A DNA stretch of 64,000 nucleotides from an uncultured Eubacteriales bacterium. Its GTDB lineage: Bacteria; Bacillota; Clostridia; Oscillospirales; CAG-382. The notes under the pieces were generated by a model. The model was not told the DNA's origin. It was given only the letters and a program-made list of their open reading frames with translations, and ran no database searches. The position numbers and the translations under genes were made by a program. The stretch is taken from contig URVJ01000003.1 of assembly GCA_900551295.1 (NCBI GenBank), positions 62,001 through 126,000 of the forward strand, written 5' to 3'. Positions 44,492-53,561 of the stretch are shown one piece after another. Within the stretch, counting starts at the first letter, position 1, and each line of letters opens with the position of its first letter.

Positions 44492-45721
44492 ATGAAAAAG
44501 CTACTTGCAACCGTGTTAGCTTGTCTTATGTGCGCATACGCTGCAGTATCCATGACAAGCTGCTCAAACAAACCTGCCGGCAACACTGACGGCGACAATC
44601 AGACTTCAGGCGAGAAAATTCTCTACATCGGAGCTTACGAACCCGCTTCCGGTGAAAACGGAGCAGGCGGAAAACAGGAAGTTCTCGGCATGGAATATGC
44701 AAACTCCTTGGTTCCGACCGTTACTCTCGGCGGAGAAGAATATACAATCAAACTTGTTACCGCTGACAACCAGTCCTCGACAGACAAGGCTGTTTCCGCA
44801 GCAAGCGAACTCGTTTCAAAGAACGTATCCGTTGTACTCGGCTCTTACGGCTCCGGCGTTTCTATTGCCGCAGCAGACACATTTGCAGCCGCTAAGATTC
44901 CCGCAATCGGATGCTCCTGCACCAACCCGGCAGTTACTCTCGGAAACGACTACTATTACAGAGTTTGTTTCCTCGATCCCTTCCAGGGAACAGTTATGGC
45001 AAACTACGCAAAGAGCGTAGGCGCTGAAAAGGCATACGTTCTCTCGCAGCTCGGCGACGACTACTCCACAGGTCTTGCAACCTACTTCCAGAAGGCATTT
45101 GAAGACCTCGGCGGAACCGTTGTAACAGGCGAATTCCCGAAGGACACCAGCGACTTCACTACATACCTCACCACCGCAAAGAATGAGGACGTTGACGTAT
45201 TCTTCGCTCCTTCTTCCATTCAGAGCGCTTCGCTTATCATTGCTCAGGCTTCCAACCTCGATGTTGAATTCCCGATCATGGCAGGCGATACATGGGAACA
45301 TTCCGCAATCATCGAAGCTGCTAAGGGCACAAATCTTACAATCGCTCTTTCCACTTTCTTTGATGAACACGACGAAGGCGCAACCGCAGCAGAATTCGTA
45401 ACCGGATTCAAGGCTTGGCTCAACGCTAACGACGCTAAGAAGGCAAACAACGGTGGCAACGACATAGTTGCTGCAGTAAGCGCGCTCGGATACGATGCAT
45501 ACATGACTGCTATCGAAGCTATCAAGGCTGCCGACAGCGCAGACTCCGAAAAAATAGCAGAGGCCATGTCCGGTGTTGAATATACCGGCGTTACAGGCGG
45601 CATTTCGTTTGACGAAAACGGAGACGCCAAGAAAGACATGGCGTTCATTAAGACAGTCGATACTGAGGCAGGCGAGTTCAAGTTCGTTAAGACTCAGACC
45701 GTCGCAGACCTTGCCGACTAA
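44492..45721 (+). CDS. livJ: Branched-chain amino acid ABC transporter, binding lipoprotein
   Basis: 409 residues. Lipobox MTSC; periplasmic-binding type I fold that starts with ILYIGAYEPASGENGAGGK. It captures Leu, Ile, Val or related amino acids and delivers them to LivHM. Ala/Gly-rich and strongly expressed codon use. The start at 44492 follows GGAGG; the promoter at 44402 excludes the upstream in-frame codon. A leaky terminator separates it from livH. Confidence 0.92.
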   Translation: MKKLLATVLACLMCAYAAVSMTSCSNKPAGNTDGDNQTSGEKILYIGAYEPASGENGAGGKQEVLGMEYANSLVPTVTLGGEEYTIKLVTADNQSSTDKAVSAASELVSKNVSVVLGSYGSGVSIAAADTFAAAKIPAIGCSCTNPAVTLGNDYYYRVCFLDPFQGTVMANYAKSVGAEKAYVLSQLGDDYSTGLATYFQKAFEDLGGTVVTGEFPKDTSDFTTYLTTAKNEDVDVFFAPSSIQSASLIIAQASNLDVEFPIMAGDTWEHSAIIEAAKGTNLTIALSTFFDEHDEGATAAEFVTGFKAWLNANDAKKANNGGNDIVAAVSALGYDAYMTAIEAIKAADSADSEKIAEAMSGVEYTGVTGGISFDENGDAKKDMAFIKTVDTEAGEFKFVKTQTVADLAD

Positions 45722-45757
45722 TTATTCGTAATCATTTAAAAGCAAACATTGCTTTAA

Positions 45758-45782
45758 GGCAGGGATTCCTTCCTGCCTTTTT
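45758..45782 (+). terminator. Partial terminator between livJ and livH
   Basis: GGCAGG (45758-45763) pairs with CCTGCC (45772-45777), then five T. It probably lets the binding protein be made in excess over the membrane parts. Confidence 0.75.
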
Positions 45783-45808
45783 CTCTGTATTTTGGAGGTT
45801 TCATACCT

Positions 45809-46705
45809 ATGGATCTATTTAAGGAATTTTTAAATCAGAATCTGCCCCATCTTCTTTCGGGCATTTCCATAGGCGGTCAGTATGCGCTTATAGCAATAGG
45901 CTATACGATGGTCTACGGTATTCTGAGACTCATAAACTTCGCACACGCCGACATCTTTATGGTCGCCGGCTTTATCATGGTTTACGCAAGCACATCTTTT
46001 CCCATGTACATTTCCATTCCTCTTGTAATAATTCTCACCGTTCTTCTCGGTTTCAGCGTTGAAAGATGCGCGTACAAGCCCCTCAGAACGGCGCCGCGTA
46101 TGTCAGTCATGATCTCGGCAATCGGCGTTTCGTACCTCTTGCAGAACCTTGCGATCTATATAACAAGCGGTCTGCCCAAAATCTACCCCGCCATTCCCTG
46201 GATAAGCGACAGAATAACAGTTTTCGGCTGTTCTACAAACCGCGTTACTATCATAACTCCTTTTCTCACGGTTGCGTTGGTTGCGATTCTCGCAGCATTC
46301 ATCAAGTATACCAAGATAGGTATTGCAATGCGTGCCGTTTCGCGCGACTTTGAAACAAGCCAGCTCATGGGCATAAAGATAAACACCGTTATCAGCTTTA
46401 CGTTCATTATAGGTTCGTTCCTTGCCGCTGTCGGTTCCATGCTGTTCTTCACAAGCTATACGACGGTAACTCCCACAATAGGCGCAATGCCCGGACTTAA
46501 AGCGTTCGTCGCTGCGGTATTCGGCGGTATCGGATCTATTCCCGGCGCTGTTGTCGGTGCGTTTATAATAGGTATCTGCGAAACCTTTATCAAGGCGGCA
46601 GGATACACCACCTTCAGCGACGCGTTTACTTTCGCGCTGCTCATCGTAATTCTTGTCGTAAAGCCTACCGGTCTTTTCGGCGAAAAAGTTACGGAAAAGG
46701 TATAA
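45809..46705 (+). CDS. livH: Branched-chain amino acid ABC transporter permease LivH
   Basis: 298 residues, about eight membrane helices. Family marks: YTMVYGILRLINFAHADIFM near the N terminus and the EAA-like loop AMRAVSRDFETSQLMGI that contacts the ATPase. GGAGGT precedes the ATG. First of the membrane genes livHMGF. Confidence 0.94.
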   Translation: MDLFKEFLNQNLPHLLSGISIGGQYALIAIGYTMVYGILRLINFAHADIFMVAGFIMVYASTSFPMYISIPLVIILTVLLGFSVERCAYKPLRTAPRMSVMISAIGVSYLLQNLAIYITSGLPKIYPAIPWISDRITVFGCSTNRVTIITPFLTVALVAILAAFIKYTKIGIAMRAVSRDFETSQLMGIKINTVISFTFIIGSFLAAVGSMLFFTSYTTVTPTIGAMPGLKAFVAAVFGGIGSIPGAVVGAFIIGICETFIKAAGYTTFSDAFTFALLIVILVVKPTGLFGEKVTEKV

Positions 46706-46719
46706 GGAGGCGGGAAAAC

Positions 46720-47796
46720 ATGAAAAAGTCAACGAAAAATATCATAAACATCGCTCTTCTTGTAATACTGTTCGCGGCTGTGTTCTGTGCGGATAAATTC
46801 ACGGACAACGTAATGTTAAGAACGGTTCTCAAAAAAGGCTCCATCTACGCGCTTGTTGCGGTTTCGATGAACCTGCTCAACGGCTTTACCGGGCTTTTCT
46901 CACTCGGACAGGCAGGATTTATGCTGCTCGGCGCTTATACATACGGTATCCTCACAATTCCCGTCGAATTCAGACAGAGCGTATACCTCTACTTTGACGG
47001 CGGTATAATCCACTTTGCGCTTCCGCAGCTTGTCGGAATAATCCTCGGCGGTGTGGTTGCCGCATTCTTCGCTTTTCTTATCGGACTTCCCGTACTTAAA
47101 CTCAAAAGCGACTATCTCGCAATAGCAACTCTCGGTTTTGCCGAAATTATGCGCGCAATACTTCAGTGGAAAGGCTTAGGCCCAATAACCAACGGTTCAA
47201 ACCTGCTCAAAAAATTCCCGTATTATCTCTCGATAACCCCATATTTCGTCATTTCGGCTGTATGCATAGCCATTGTGGTTCTTCTCATACATTCAACCTA
47301 CGGCAGAGCCTTTAAGGCTATACGCGACGACGAGATCGCAGCCGAGGCAATGGGTATAAACCTTGCGTCACACAAGAGAATGGCATTTGTAATAAGCTCA
47401 TTCTTCGCAGGCATCGGCGGCGCACTGCTCGCAATGTTCCAGAACACCGTGCAGGCTAACGCTTTCAGCAGCGCAATGACATACGAAATTCTCCTTATCG
47501 TCGTTATAGGCGGTATAGGTTCTATCACCGGCAGCGTACTTGCGGCATTCCTCTTTGTCGCGTGCTCGGAATGGTGGTTAAGATTTCTCGATCTAGAAAC
47601 ATATATCGGCTCTTTCAAAGTTCCGCTTCTGCGTTCGGGATTCAGAATGGTTGTGTTCTCGGTAGTAATCATGATCGTGGTTCTGTTCTTCAGACGCGGT
47701 ATCATGGGTACAAACGAATTTTCCGTTGAACGCATATGTACGAGATTTAAAAAGCTCTTTTCGGGTAAAGCTAAAAAGGAGGGCAATGCAAAATGA
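46720..47796 (+). CDS. livM: Branched-chain amino acid ABC transporter permease LivM
   Basis: 358 residues. Family marks: LNLLNGFTGLFSLGQAGFM and KSDYLAIATLGFAEI, and the coupling loop GRAFKAIRDDEIAAEAMGI. It overlaps livG by 4 nt. It pairs with LivH as the heterodimeric channel. Confidence 0.94.
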   Translation: MKKSTKNIINIALLVILFAAVFCADKFTDNVMLRTVLKKGSIYALVAVSMNLLNGFTGLFSLGQAGFMLLGAYTYGILTIPVEFRQSVYLYFDGGIIHFALPQLVGIILGGVVAAFFAFLIGLPVLKLKSDYLAIATLGFAEIMRAILQWKGLGPITNGSNLLKKFPYYLSITPYFVISAVCIAIVVLLIHSTYGRAFKAIRDDEIAAEAMGINLASHKRMAFVISSFFAGIGGALLAMFQNTVQANAFSSAMTYEILLIVVIGGIGSITGSVLAAFLFVACSEWWLRFLDLETYIGSFKVPLLRSGFRMVVFSVVIMIVVLFFRRGIMGTNEFSVERICTRFKKLFSGKAKKEGNAK

Positions 47797-48635
47797 GTGA
47801 AAACGTGCTGAAACTTAACGACATCACCATGCAGTTCGGCGGCGTTGTCGCGGTAAACAATCTCTCCTTGGAAGTAAACAAAAACGAAATAGTTTCTCTT
47901 ATAGGTCCCAACGGTGCCGGAAAAACCACGGTTTTCAACGTCATCACCGGCGTTTACGAGCCTACAAACGGCATGGTTTCCTTTAACGGCAAAACTCTTA
48001 TCGAGAACAAGCCGCGCGGAAAGATGAAAAAGCTCTACATCGGCGAAAACAAGGGCAAATACACAAAGAAAGTATCAAAAACTCCCGACAAGATCACAAA
48101 ACTCGGCATTGCAAGAACTTTCCAGAACATCAGACTCTTCAAGTCTATGACGGTCTTTGAAAACGTACTTGTAGCAATGCATCTGCGCCGCAAGTCAAAC
48201 ATTTTTACGGCAACTTTCAAGCTTAACCTGAAAGAAGAAAACGAAATGCGCCGCAAAGCGGAAGAACTGCTCAAGATCGTAGATCTTTACGATCTTAAAG
48301 ACGAGCTTGCGACAAGCCTCCCTTACGGAAAGCAGCGCAGACTTGAAATTGCGCGTGCGCTTGCGACAGAACCCAAACTTCTCCTTCTCGACGAGCCGGC
48401 TGCCGGCATGAATCCTCAGGAGACCGACGAGCTTACAGCGTTCATTCACGACATACGCTCAAAATTCGACCTCTCCATTCTTCTTATCGAGCATCACATG
48501 AACCTTGTCATGGACATCTCGGACAGAATATACGTTATAGACTTCGGTAAGCTTATCTCATCGGGAACGCCCGACACCGTTCAGTCGGATAAAAAGGTTA
48601 TCGACGCTTATCTGGGGGTGGCTGAAAATGAGTAA
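47793..48635 (+). CDS. livG: Branched-chain amino acid ABC transporter ATPase LivG
   Basis: 280 residues. Walker A GPNGAGKTT, Walker B LLLLDEPAAG with the AAGMNP extension typical of LivG, and RTFQNIRLF in the Q-loop region. The signature loop reads TSLPYGKQRRLEI in place of LSGGQ, as usual for LivG. It overlaps livF by 8 nt. Confidence 0.94.
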   Translation: MSENVLKLNDITMQFGGVVAVNNLSLEVNKNEIVSLIGPNGAGKTTVFNVITGVYEPTNGMVSFNGKTLIENKPRGKMKKLYIGENKGKYTKKVSKTPDKITKLGIARTFQNIRLFKSMTVFENVLVAMHLRRKSNIFTATFKLNLKEENEMRRKAEELLKIVDLYDLKDELATSLPYGKQRRLEIARALATEPKLLLLDEPAAGMNPQETDELTAFIHDIRSKFDLSILLIEHHMNLVMDISDRIYVIDFGKLISSGTPDTVQSDKKVIDAYLGVAENE

Positions 48636-49350
48636 CAACATTCTTGAAATTAAAGACCTTGTGGTTTCATACGGCGGTATCGAAGCCGTTAAGGGAATAA
48701 CAATGGACGTACCCAAAGGCGAGATAGTTACGCTTATAGGCGCAAACGGCGCAGGCAAAAGCACAACGCTTAAAACCATCGCCGGAATAGTCAAGCCGCA
48801 GCGTGCCGAAATTCTCTTTAACGGTCAGAATATAACCGGTCTTTCACCCGACAACATAGTTAAAACCGGTATAACACTGGTTCCCGAGGGCAGACGCGTA
48901 TTTCCTAACCTTACGGTAAAGGAAAACCTCAGAATCGGCGCGTATTTAAGAAAAGACAGTCTTGAGAAGGATTTTGAATACGTTTACAGCCTGTTTCCGA
49001 GACTTAAAGAGCGTGAATGGCAGCTTTCCGGAACATTATCCGGAGGCGAACAGCAGATGCTGGCTGTCGGACGCGCGCTTATGGCAAGACCGTCGCTTAT
49101 CATGATGGACGAACCGTCGCTCGGACTTGCTCCGCTTGTCGTAAAGAGCATTTTCGACATCATAAAGGAAATCAACAGAAACGGCATTACCGTGCTTCTT
49201 ATCGAACAGAACGCAAACATGGCTCTCCAAGCCGCTCACACGGCATACGTTCTCGAAACCGGAAAGATAACAATGTCCGGCAAGGGTTCGGAGCTTATTC
49301 AGGACGAAAGAATCAAGGAAGCATATCTCGGCAAAAGCAAGACAAAATAA
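48628..49350 (+). CDS. livF: Branched-chain amino acid ABC transporter ATPase LivF
   Basis: 240 residues. Walker A GANGAGKST, signature LSGGEQQMLAVGRALMARP, Walker B LIMMDEPSLGLAP. The VPEGRRVFPNLTVKENL segment is typical of LivF. It completes the transporter; asnS begins 48 bp later with no terminator between. Confidence 0.94.
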   Translation: MSNNILEIKDLVVSYGGIEAVKGITMDVPKGEIVTLIGANGAGKSTTLKTIAGIVKPQRAEILFNGQNITGLSPDNIVKTGITLVPEGRRVFPNLTVKENLRIGAYLRKDSLEKDFEYVYSLFPRLKEREWQLSGTLSGGEQQMLAVGRALMARPSLIMMDEPSLGLAPLVVKSIFDIIKEINRNGITVLLIEQNANMALQAAHTAYVLETGKITMSGKGSELIQDERIKEAYLGKSKTK

Positions 49351-49398
49351 CCTTACGGAAATTTATGTGTAAAAGAGTATTTTAAAGAGGGTAAAGCA

Positions 49399-50793
49399 AT
49401 GAAAAGACAACTTATCCGCGAACTTTACGAAAACACCGAGAGTTTCGGCGGAAAAACAGTTACCGTCGGCGGCTGGGCAAGAAGTATACGCGACAGCAAG
49501 GCTTTCGGTTTTATAGACCTCAACGACGGAAGCTTTTTCAAGGGCGTTCAGGTTGTATTTGAAAGAGAAATTATTTCAAACTACGACGAGGTAGCAAAGC
49601 AGAACGTCGGCGCAGCGCTTGTCGTTACGGGTACTGTGGTTCTCACTCCGGAAAACAAGCAGCCGTTTGAAATCAAGGCGTCCGACGTGCAGGTTGAGGG
49701 AACGTCTACTCCCGACTATCCGCTTCAGAAAAAGCGTCACACTGTTGAATATCTGCGCGAGCAGGCTTATTTAAGACCGCGTACAAACCTCTTTTCGGCA
49801 GTTTTCAGAGTTAGAAGCGAAGTTGCATACGCAATTCACTCTTTCTTCCACGACAGAGGATTCGTATACGTTCATACGCCGCTTATCACGGGTTCGGACT
49901 GCGAGGGCGCAGGCGAAATGTTCAGAGTAACCACGCTTGACGTCAACAATCCTCCCCGAAAAGACGACGGCAGCGTTGACTGGTCGCAGGATTTCTTCGG
50001 AAAAAGCACAAACCTTACGGTTTCAGGTCAGCTTGAGGGCGAAACATATGCCATGGCTTTCGGCAACATCTACACTTTCGGCCCTACGTTCAGAGCCGAA
50101 AACTCCAACACTGCGCGCCATGCGGCTGAGTTCTGGATGATCGAACCCGAAATTGCTTTTGCGGATCTCGACGACAACATGACGCTTGCATGGGACATGA
50201 TAAAGCACATTGTAAACCACGTTATGAAAAACTGTGCGGCAGAGCTTGAATTTTTCAACAGCTTTGTTGACAAGACTCTGCTTGAACGTCTTACGGCGCT
50301 TGCAAACAGCGATTACGAAAAAGTTACCTACACAAAGGCAATCGAACTTCTCAAAGCCTCCGGTGCCGAGTTCAAATACCCGGTTGAATGGGGCTGCGAT
50401 CTTCAGACCGAGCACGAAAGATACCTTACCGAACAGGTATTCAAAAAGCCTATATTCGTTGTTGACTATCCCAAAGAGATCAAGTCTTTCTACATGAGAA
50501 TGAACGATGACGGCAAGACCGTTGCGGCAATGGATCTGCTTGTTCCCGGCGTCGGCGAGATTATAGGCGGCAGCCAGAGAGAGGAAAGACTCGACGTTCT
50601 GCTTTCCCGCATGGCTGAGTGTCATCTTGACGAAAAGGATTACTGGTGGTACGTAAATCTCCGCAAATACGGCGGAACAAAGCACGCGGGCTACGGCCTC
50701 GGCTTTGAAAGAATCATAATGTACCTTACGGGCGTTTCCAACATACGCGACGTAATTCCCTATCCCAGAACAGTCGGCAACGCAGAGTTCTGA
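49399..50793 (+). CDS. asnS: Asparagine-tRNA ligase
   Basis: 464 residues, class IIb synthetase. The N-terminal OB fold (VTVGGWARSIRDSK) binds the anticodon; the core has motif 2 (FGPTFRAENSNTARHAAEFWMIE) and motif 3 GYGLGFERIIMYLTGVSNIRDVIPYPR. The Asn-type composition of motif 2 separates it from aspartyl enzymes. Length is normal. Possibly read through from livF. Confidence 0.95.
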   Translation: MKRQLIRELYENTESFGGKTVTVGGWARSIRDSKAFGFIDLNDGSFFKGVQVVFEREIISNYDEVAKQNVGAALVVTGTVVLTPENKQPFEIKASDVQVEGTSTPDYPLQKKRHTVEYLREQAYLRPRTNLFSAVFRVRSEVAYAIHSFFHDRGFVYVHTPLITGSDCEGAGEMFRVTTLDVNNPPRKDDGSVDWSQDFFGKSTNLTVSGQLEGETYAMAFGNIYTFGPTFRAENSNTARHAAEFWMIEPEIAFADLDDNMTLAWDMIKHIVNHVMKNCAAELEFFNSFVDKTLLERLTALANSDYEKVTYTKAIELLKASGAEFKYPVEWGCDLQTEHERYLTEQVFKKPIFVVDYPKEIKSFYMRMNDDGKTVAAMDLLVPGVGEIIGGSQREERLDVLLSRMAECHLDEKDYWWYVNLRKYGGTKHAGYGLGFERIIMYLTGVSNIRDVIPYPRTVGNAEF

Positions 50794-50816
50794 TCAATTT
50801 GTAAATTTGCATTTTT

Positions 50817-50846
50817 CGGAGCAGTTTCATACTGCTCCGTTTTTTT
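50817..50846 (+). terminator. Terminator after asnS
   Basis: CGGAGCAGT (50817-50825), five-base loop, ACTGCTCCG (50831-50839), then seven T. Confidence 0.92.
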
Positions 50847-50896
50847 GCAAAACCATAAATTTCTCATAAACTCACAATAAATGTTTGCGAAAAATG

Positions 50897-50931
50897 TTGA
50901 TTTATGCCAAACAGCAGAGTGTAATTATAAT
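50897..50931 (+). promoter_or_regulatory. Promoter of the decayed cyclase
   Basis: TTGATT (50897-50902), 17-bp spacer, TGTAAT (50920-50925); a perfect TATAAT (50926-50931) overlaps its end. Confidence 0.5.
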
Positions 50932-50960
50932 AGTTTTTTCATACTTTGGGAGGATACGGC

Positions 50961-51651
50961 ATGGACTTTCTGCTCTATTCCGAAATCAACGTTTTCTGCA
51001 TAGCAATATTACCGACATAGACTCGTTCAAGAACATAAACGATTTCTACGAACACAATGAGGGGGACAACGCGCTGCTGATAGTTTCTTCCGCATTAAAG
51101 GATTTCTGCCGCAGAAACGATTGTTTTTGCGGACGTTACGGCGGTGACGAATTTGTAATTATCAAGGTCATGAACATAAATGAGAGCGTTCTGCCTATGC
51201 TTGACGAGCTTAAAAATCAGGTATACAAAAAGTGCAGATCGCGCGGTCTTGAATACAGAATAGAGCTTAGTTTCGGATGTTCGGAATACTCCGTGGGCTG
51301 TGTTTCGGGTAATCTTTGCGCTGATAATTGCAACAAACATTGCCGAATGCTTGCGGCGGCGAATGTCTGCTTACTATTTCAAAAGAGCTTAAAAAGACAT
51401 TTAAAAACGGCTATTGTTTCAGATTCGGCGGCGATGAGGCTTGCGTGCTTTTAACGAAGAACACAGACAGTGCCGAAAATCTTGTATCGGCTTACAAAGC
51501 AAAACTTGATATTCTTCGCAAATCAAATCCGAGACTTCCGCACATATCCATCGGCTGTACAGTCTACGATCCGGCTTGCGAAACGGTTGAAAATGCTTTT
51601 CACCGTGCAGATAATCTTATGTACAGCAGCAAGCGTGCAAAGCGTACATAA
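50961..51651 (+). pseudogene. Remnants of membrane-bound diguanylate cyclase(s)
   Basis: A well-placed start (GGGAGG, ATG 50961) opens a hydrophobic N terminus (MDFLLYSEINVFCIAIL) that stops after 19 codons. Another frame then gives a GGDEF domain from its middle: ITDIDSFKNINDFYEHNEGD and RYGGDEFVII. After about 51290 a third frame shows a membrane fragment and a second GGDEF piece with RFGGDEACVLL, ending ADNLMYSSKRAKRT at 51651. Two related cyclase genes appear to have collapsed by successive deletions. Neither product can be complete, so c-di-GMP synthesis from this locus is unlikely. Confidence 0.75.
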
Positions 51652-51701
51652 ATAACACAAGCGTACTCAAGCGACTATACGCAATCAAAATAATAAATTT
51701 A

Positions 51702-51736
51702 CGGCGGAACCAAAAACAATTATTTCCGCCGTTTTT
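51702..51736 (+). terminator. Terminator after the cyclase remnant
   Basis: CGGCGGAA (51702-51709) pairs with TTCCGCCG (51724-51731), then five T. Confidence 0.8.
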
Positions 51737-51744
51737 CTTTATGC

Positions 51745-51784
51745 AAAAAAGCCGCACCGCAGGTTTTTATCCTCACGGTACGGC
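51745..51784 (-). terminator. Terminator of the ABC exporter pair
   Basis: GCCGCACCG (51751-51759) pairs with CGGTACGGC (51776-51784), one G-U; the minus-strand tail is TTTTTT (51745-51750). Confidence 0.8.
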
Positions 51785-51805
51785 AAAAATGCTGTTATTT
51801 TTATT

Positions 51806-53560
51806 CTATGCCTGTTTAAACTGGCTGTTATAGAGCGTGCTGTAAAATCCGCCCTTTTCAAGAAGCTCGTCGTGTCTGCCCTGTTCTATCACGCTGCCGT
51901 CCTTCATTACAAGTATAAGAGAGGCGTCACGGACAGTTGACAGTCTGTGTGCAACGACAAAGCTTGTTCTTCCCTCCATAAGCGTGTCGAACGCTTTCTG
52001 TATACGGAGTTCGGTTCGGGTATCTATGCTTGAAGTCGCCTCGTCAAGTATAAGCATCGGCGGCAGGCAAAGCATTACGCGCGCTATGCACAAGAGCTGT
52101 TTCTGACCTTCGCTGAGCGCGTCGGGCGTTAGAAGTGTGTCAAGCCCGTCGGGAAGCCTTTGTATAAAGCTGTAACAGTGAGAGAGCTTTGCGGCGTTTA
52201 TTATTTCTTCTTCGGTTGCGTCGGGCTTTCCGAAAGCTATATTATCGCGCACCGTTCCGCTTTTAAGCCAGGTTTCCTGAAGAACCATGCCGAAATTTTT
52301 CCTCAGCTCATGCCTTGAAACGTCCTTTATGGGCTTTGAATCTATGCTTATAACGCCGCCGTCAACGTCATAGAAACGCATAAGCAGATTTATAAGCGTT
52401 GTCTTTCCGCAGCCTGTCGGTCCGACTATGGCTATGCGCATACCCGGCTTTACGTCGAGATTGAAATCGCGTATAAGCGGTCTTGTTTTGTCGTAGCTGA
52501 AAGAAACATCTTTAATGTTTACATTTCCCTTTACGTTTTCAAACTTGCCGTCGCTGTCTTTGCTCTCGCAGGGTTCGTCCAAAAGGTCGAATATTCTTGC
52601 CGAGCAAGCAAGCGCATTCTGAAGTTCGGTAACGACGGAGCTTATATCGTTAAAGGGTTTCATATACTGGTTTGCATACGACAAAAGCACCGAGAGTCCG
52701 CCGACCGTAAGGCTTCCGCCGGGTATCAGTATTACGCCGACAAGCGCGACAAACGCATATATTATATTATTTACAAAGCGCGTTGACGGATTTGTAAGAC
52801 TGCTGTAAAAGGTTGCAAACTTACTGCACTCCATAAGTTCTTTATTTATGACCTCAAAGCGTTCCGACGCTTTTTTTTCATACCCGAAAGCCTTTACGAC
52901 TTTTTCGCTGCCCACCATTTCGTCTATTAGCGCGGTCTGTCTTCCGCGTATTTCGCTCTGCTTTCTGAAAAGCTTATAGGAACGTCCCGAAATGAACTTT
53001 GCAACAAGGAAGCTCAAAGGTGTGAGCAGTATTACCATAAGCGACACGAGGACATTTTTGGAGAACATGAATATAAGCGTAACCACGACCGTAACAACGC
53101 CGGAAAACAGCTGTGTAAATCCGAGCAGAAGTCCGTCCGAAAGCACGTCGGCGTCAGAAATAACGCGGCTTACTATATCGCCCGAACTGTGCGAGTCGAG
53201 ATACGACAGCGGCAGTTTCTGTATATGTCTTATAGCCTTTGAACGCAGTTCCTCGACTATTCGGTATGTCATTTTATTGTTTACAAGGTTCATTATCCAG
53301 GTAAAAACGCCCGAAAGCACGGCGAGAAATGCAATTTTTGAAAGTACCTTTGCCATTGCAGTGAAATCCACCCTGCCGGTTTCCTGTACAAAGTCGATAG
53401 CGTCGCCGAACAGCACAGGAACATAAAGCTGAAGCACGACGGCAGCCGCAGCAAGCAATATACTGAAGATAAGCGCGGCGCTGTGCTTTTTTATAAGCGG
53501 CATAAGACGTTTGAGTGCGCCGGAATTTTTAATCATAGCTTTATTATCCTTATTTTTCAT
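51806..53560 (-). CDS. ABC exporter half-transporter, second subunit
   Basis: 584 residues: six membrane helices (about 25-320) then an ATPase domain. Walker A GPTGCGKTT, signature LSEGQKQL (altered from LSGGQ), Walker B MLILDEATSSID with catalytic Glu present. It begins one base after the stop of its partner (53562-55316), so the two are translationally coupled and probably form a heterodimer exporting a drug, lipid or peptide. GGAGG lies nine bases upstream. Confidence 0.92.
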   Translation of the reverse strand: MKNKDNKAMIKNSGALKRLMPLIKKHSAALIFSILLAAAAVVLQLYVPVLFGDAIDFVQETGRVDFTAMAKVLSKIAFLAVLSGVFTWIMNLVNNKMTYRIVEELRSKAIRHIQKLPLSYLDSHSSGDIVSRVISDADVLSDGLLLGFTQLFSGVVTVVVTLIFMFSKNVLVSLMVILLTPLSFLVAKFISGRSYKLFRKQSEIRGRQTALIDEMVGSEKVVKAFGYEKKASERFEVINKELMECSKFATFYSSLTNPSTRFVNNIIYAFVALVGVILIPGGSLTVGGLSVLLSYANQYMKPFNDISSVVTELQNALACSARIFDLLDEPCESKDSDGKFENVKGNVNIKDVSFSYDKTRPLIRDFNLDVKPGMRIAIVGPTGCGKTTLINLLMRFYDVDGGVISIDSKPIKDVSRHELRKNFGMVLQETWLKSGTVRDNIAFGKPDATEEEIINAAKLSHCYSFIQRLPDGLDTLLTPDALSEGQKQLLCIARVMLCLPPMLILDEATSSIDTRTELRIQKAFDTLMEGRTSFVVAHRLSTVRDASLILVMKDGSVIEQGRHDELLEKGGFYSTLYNSQFKQA

Positions 53561-53561
53561 C

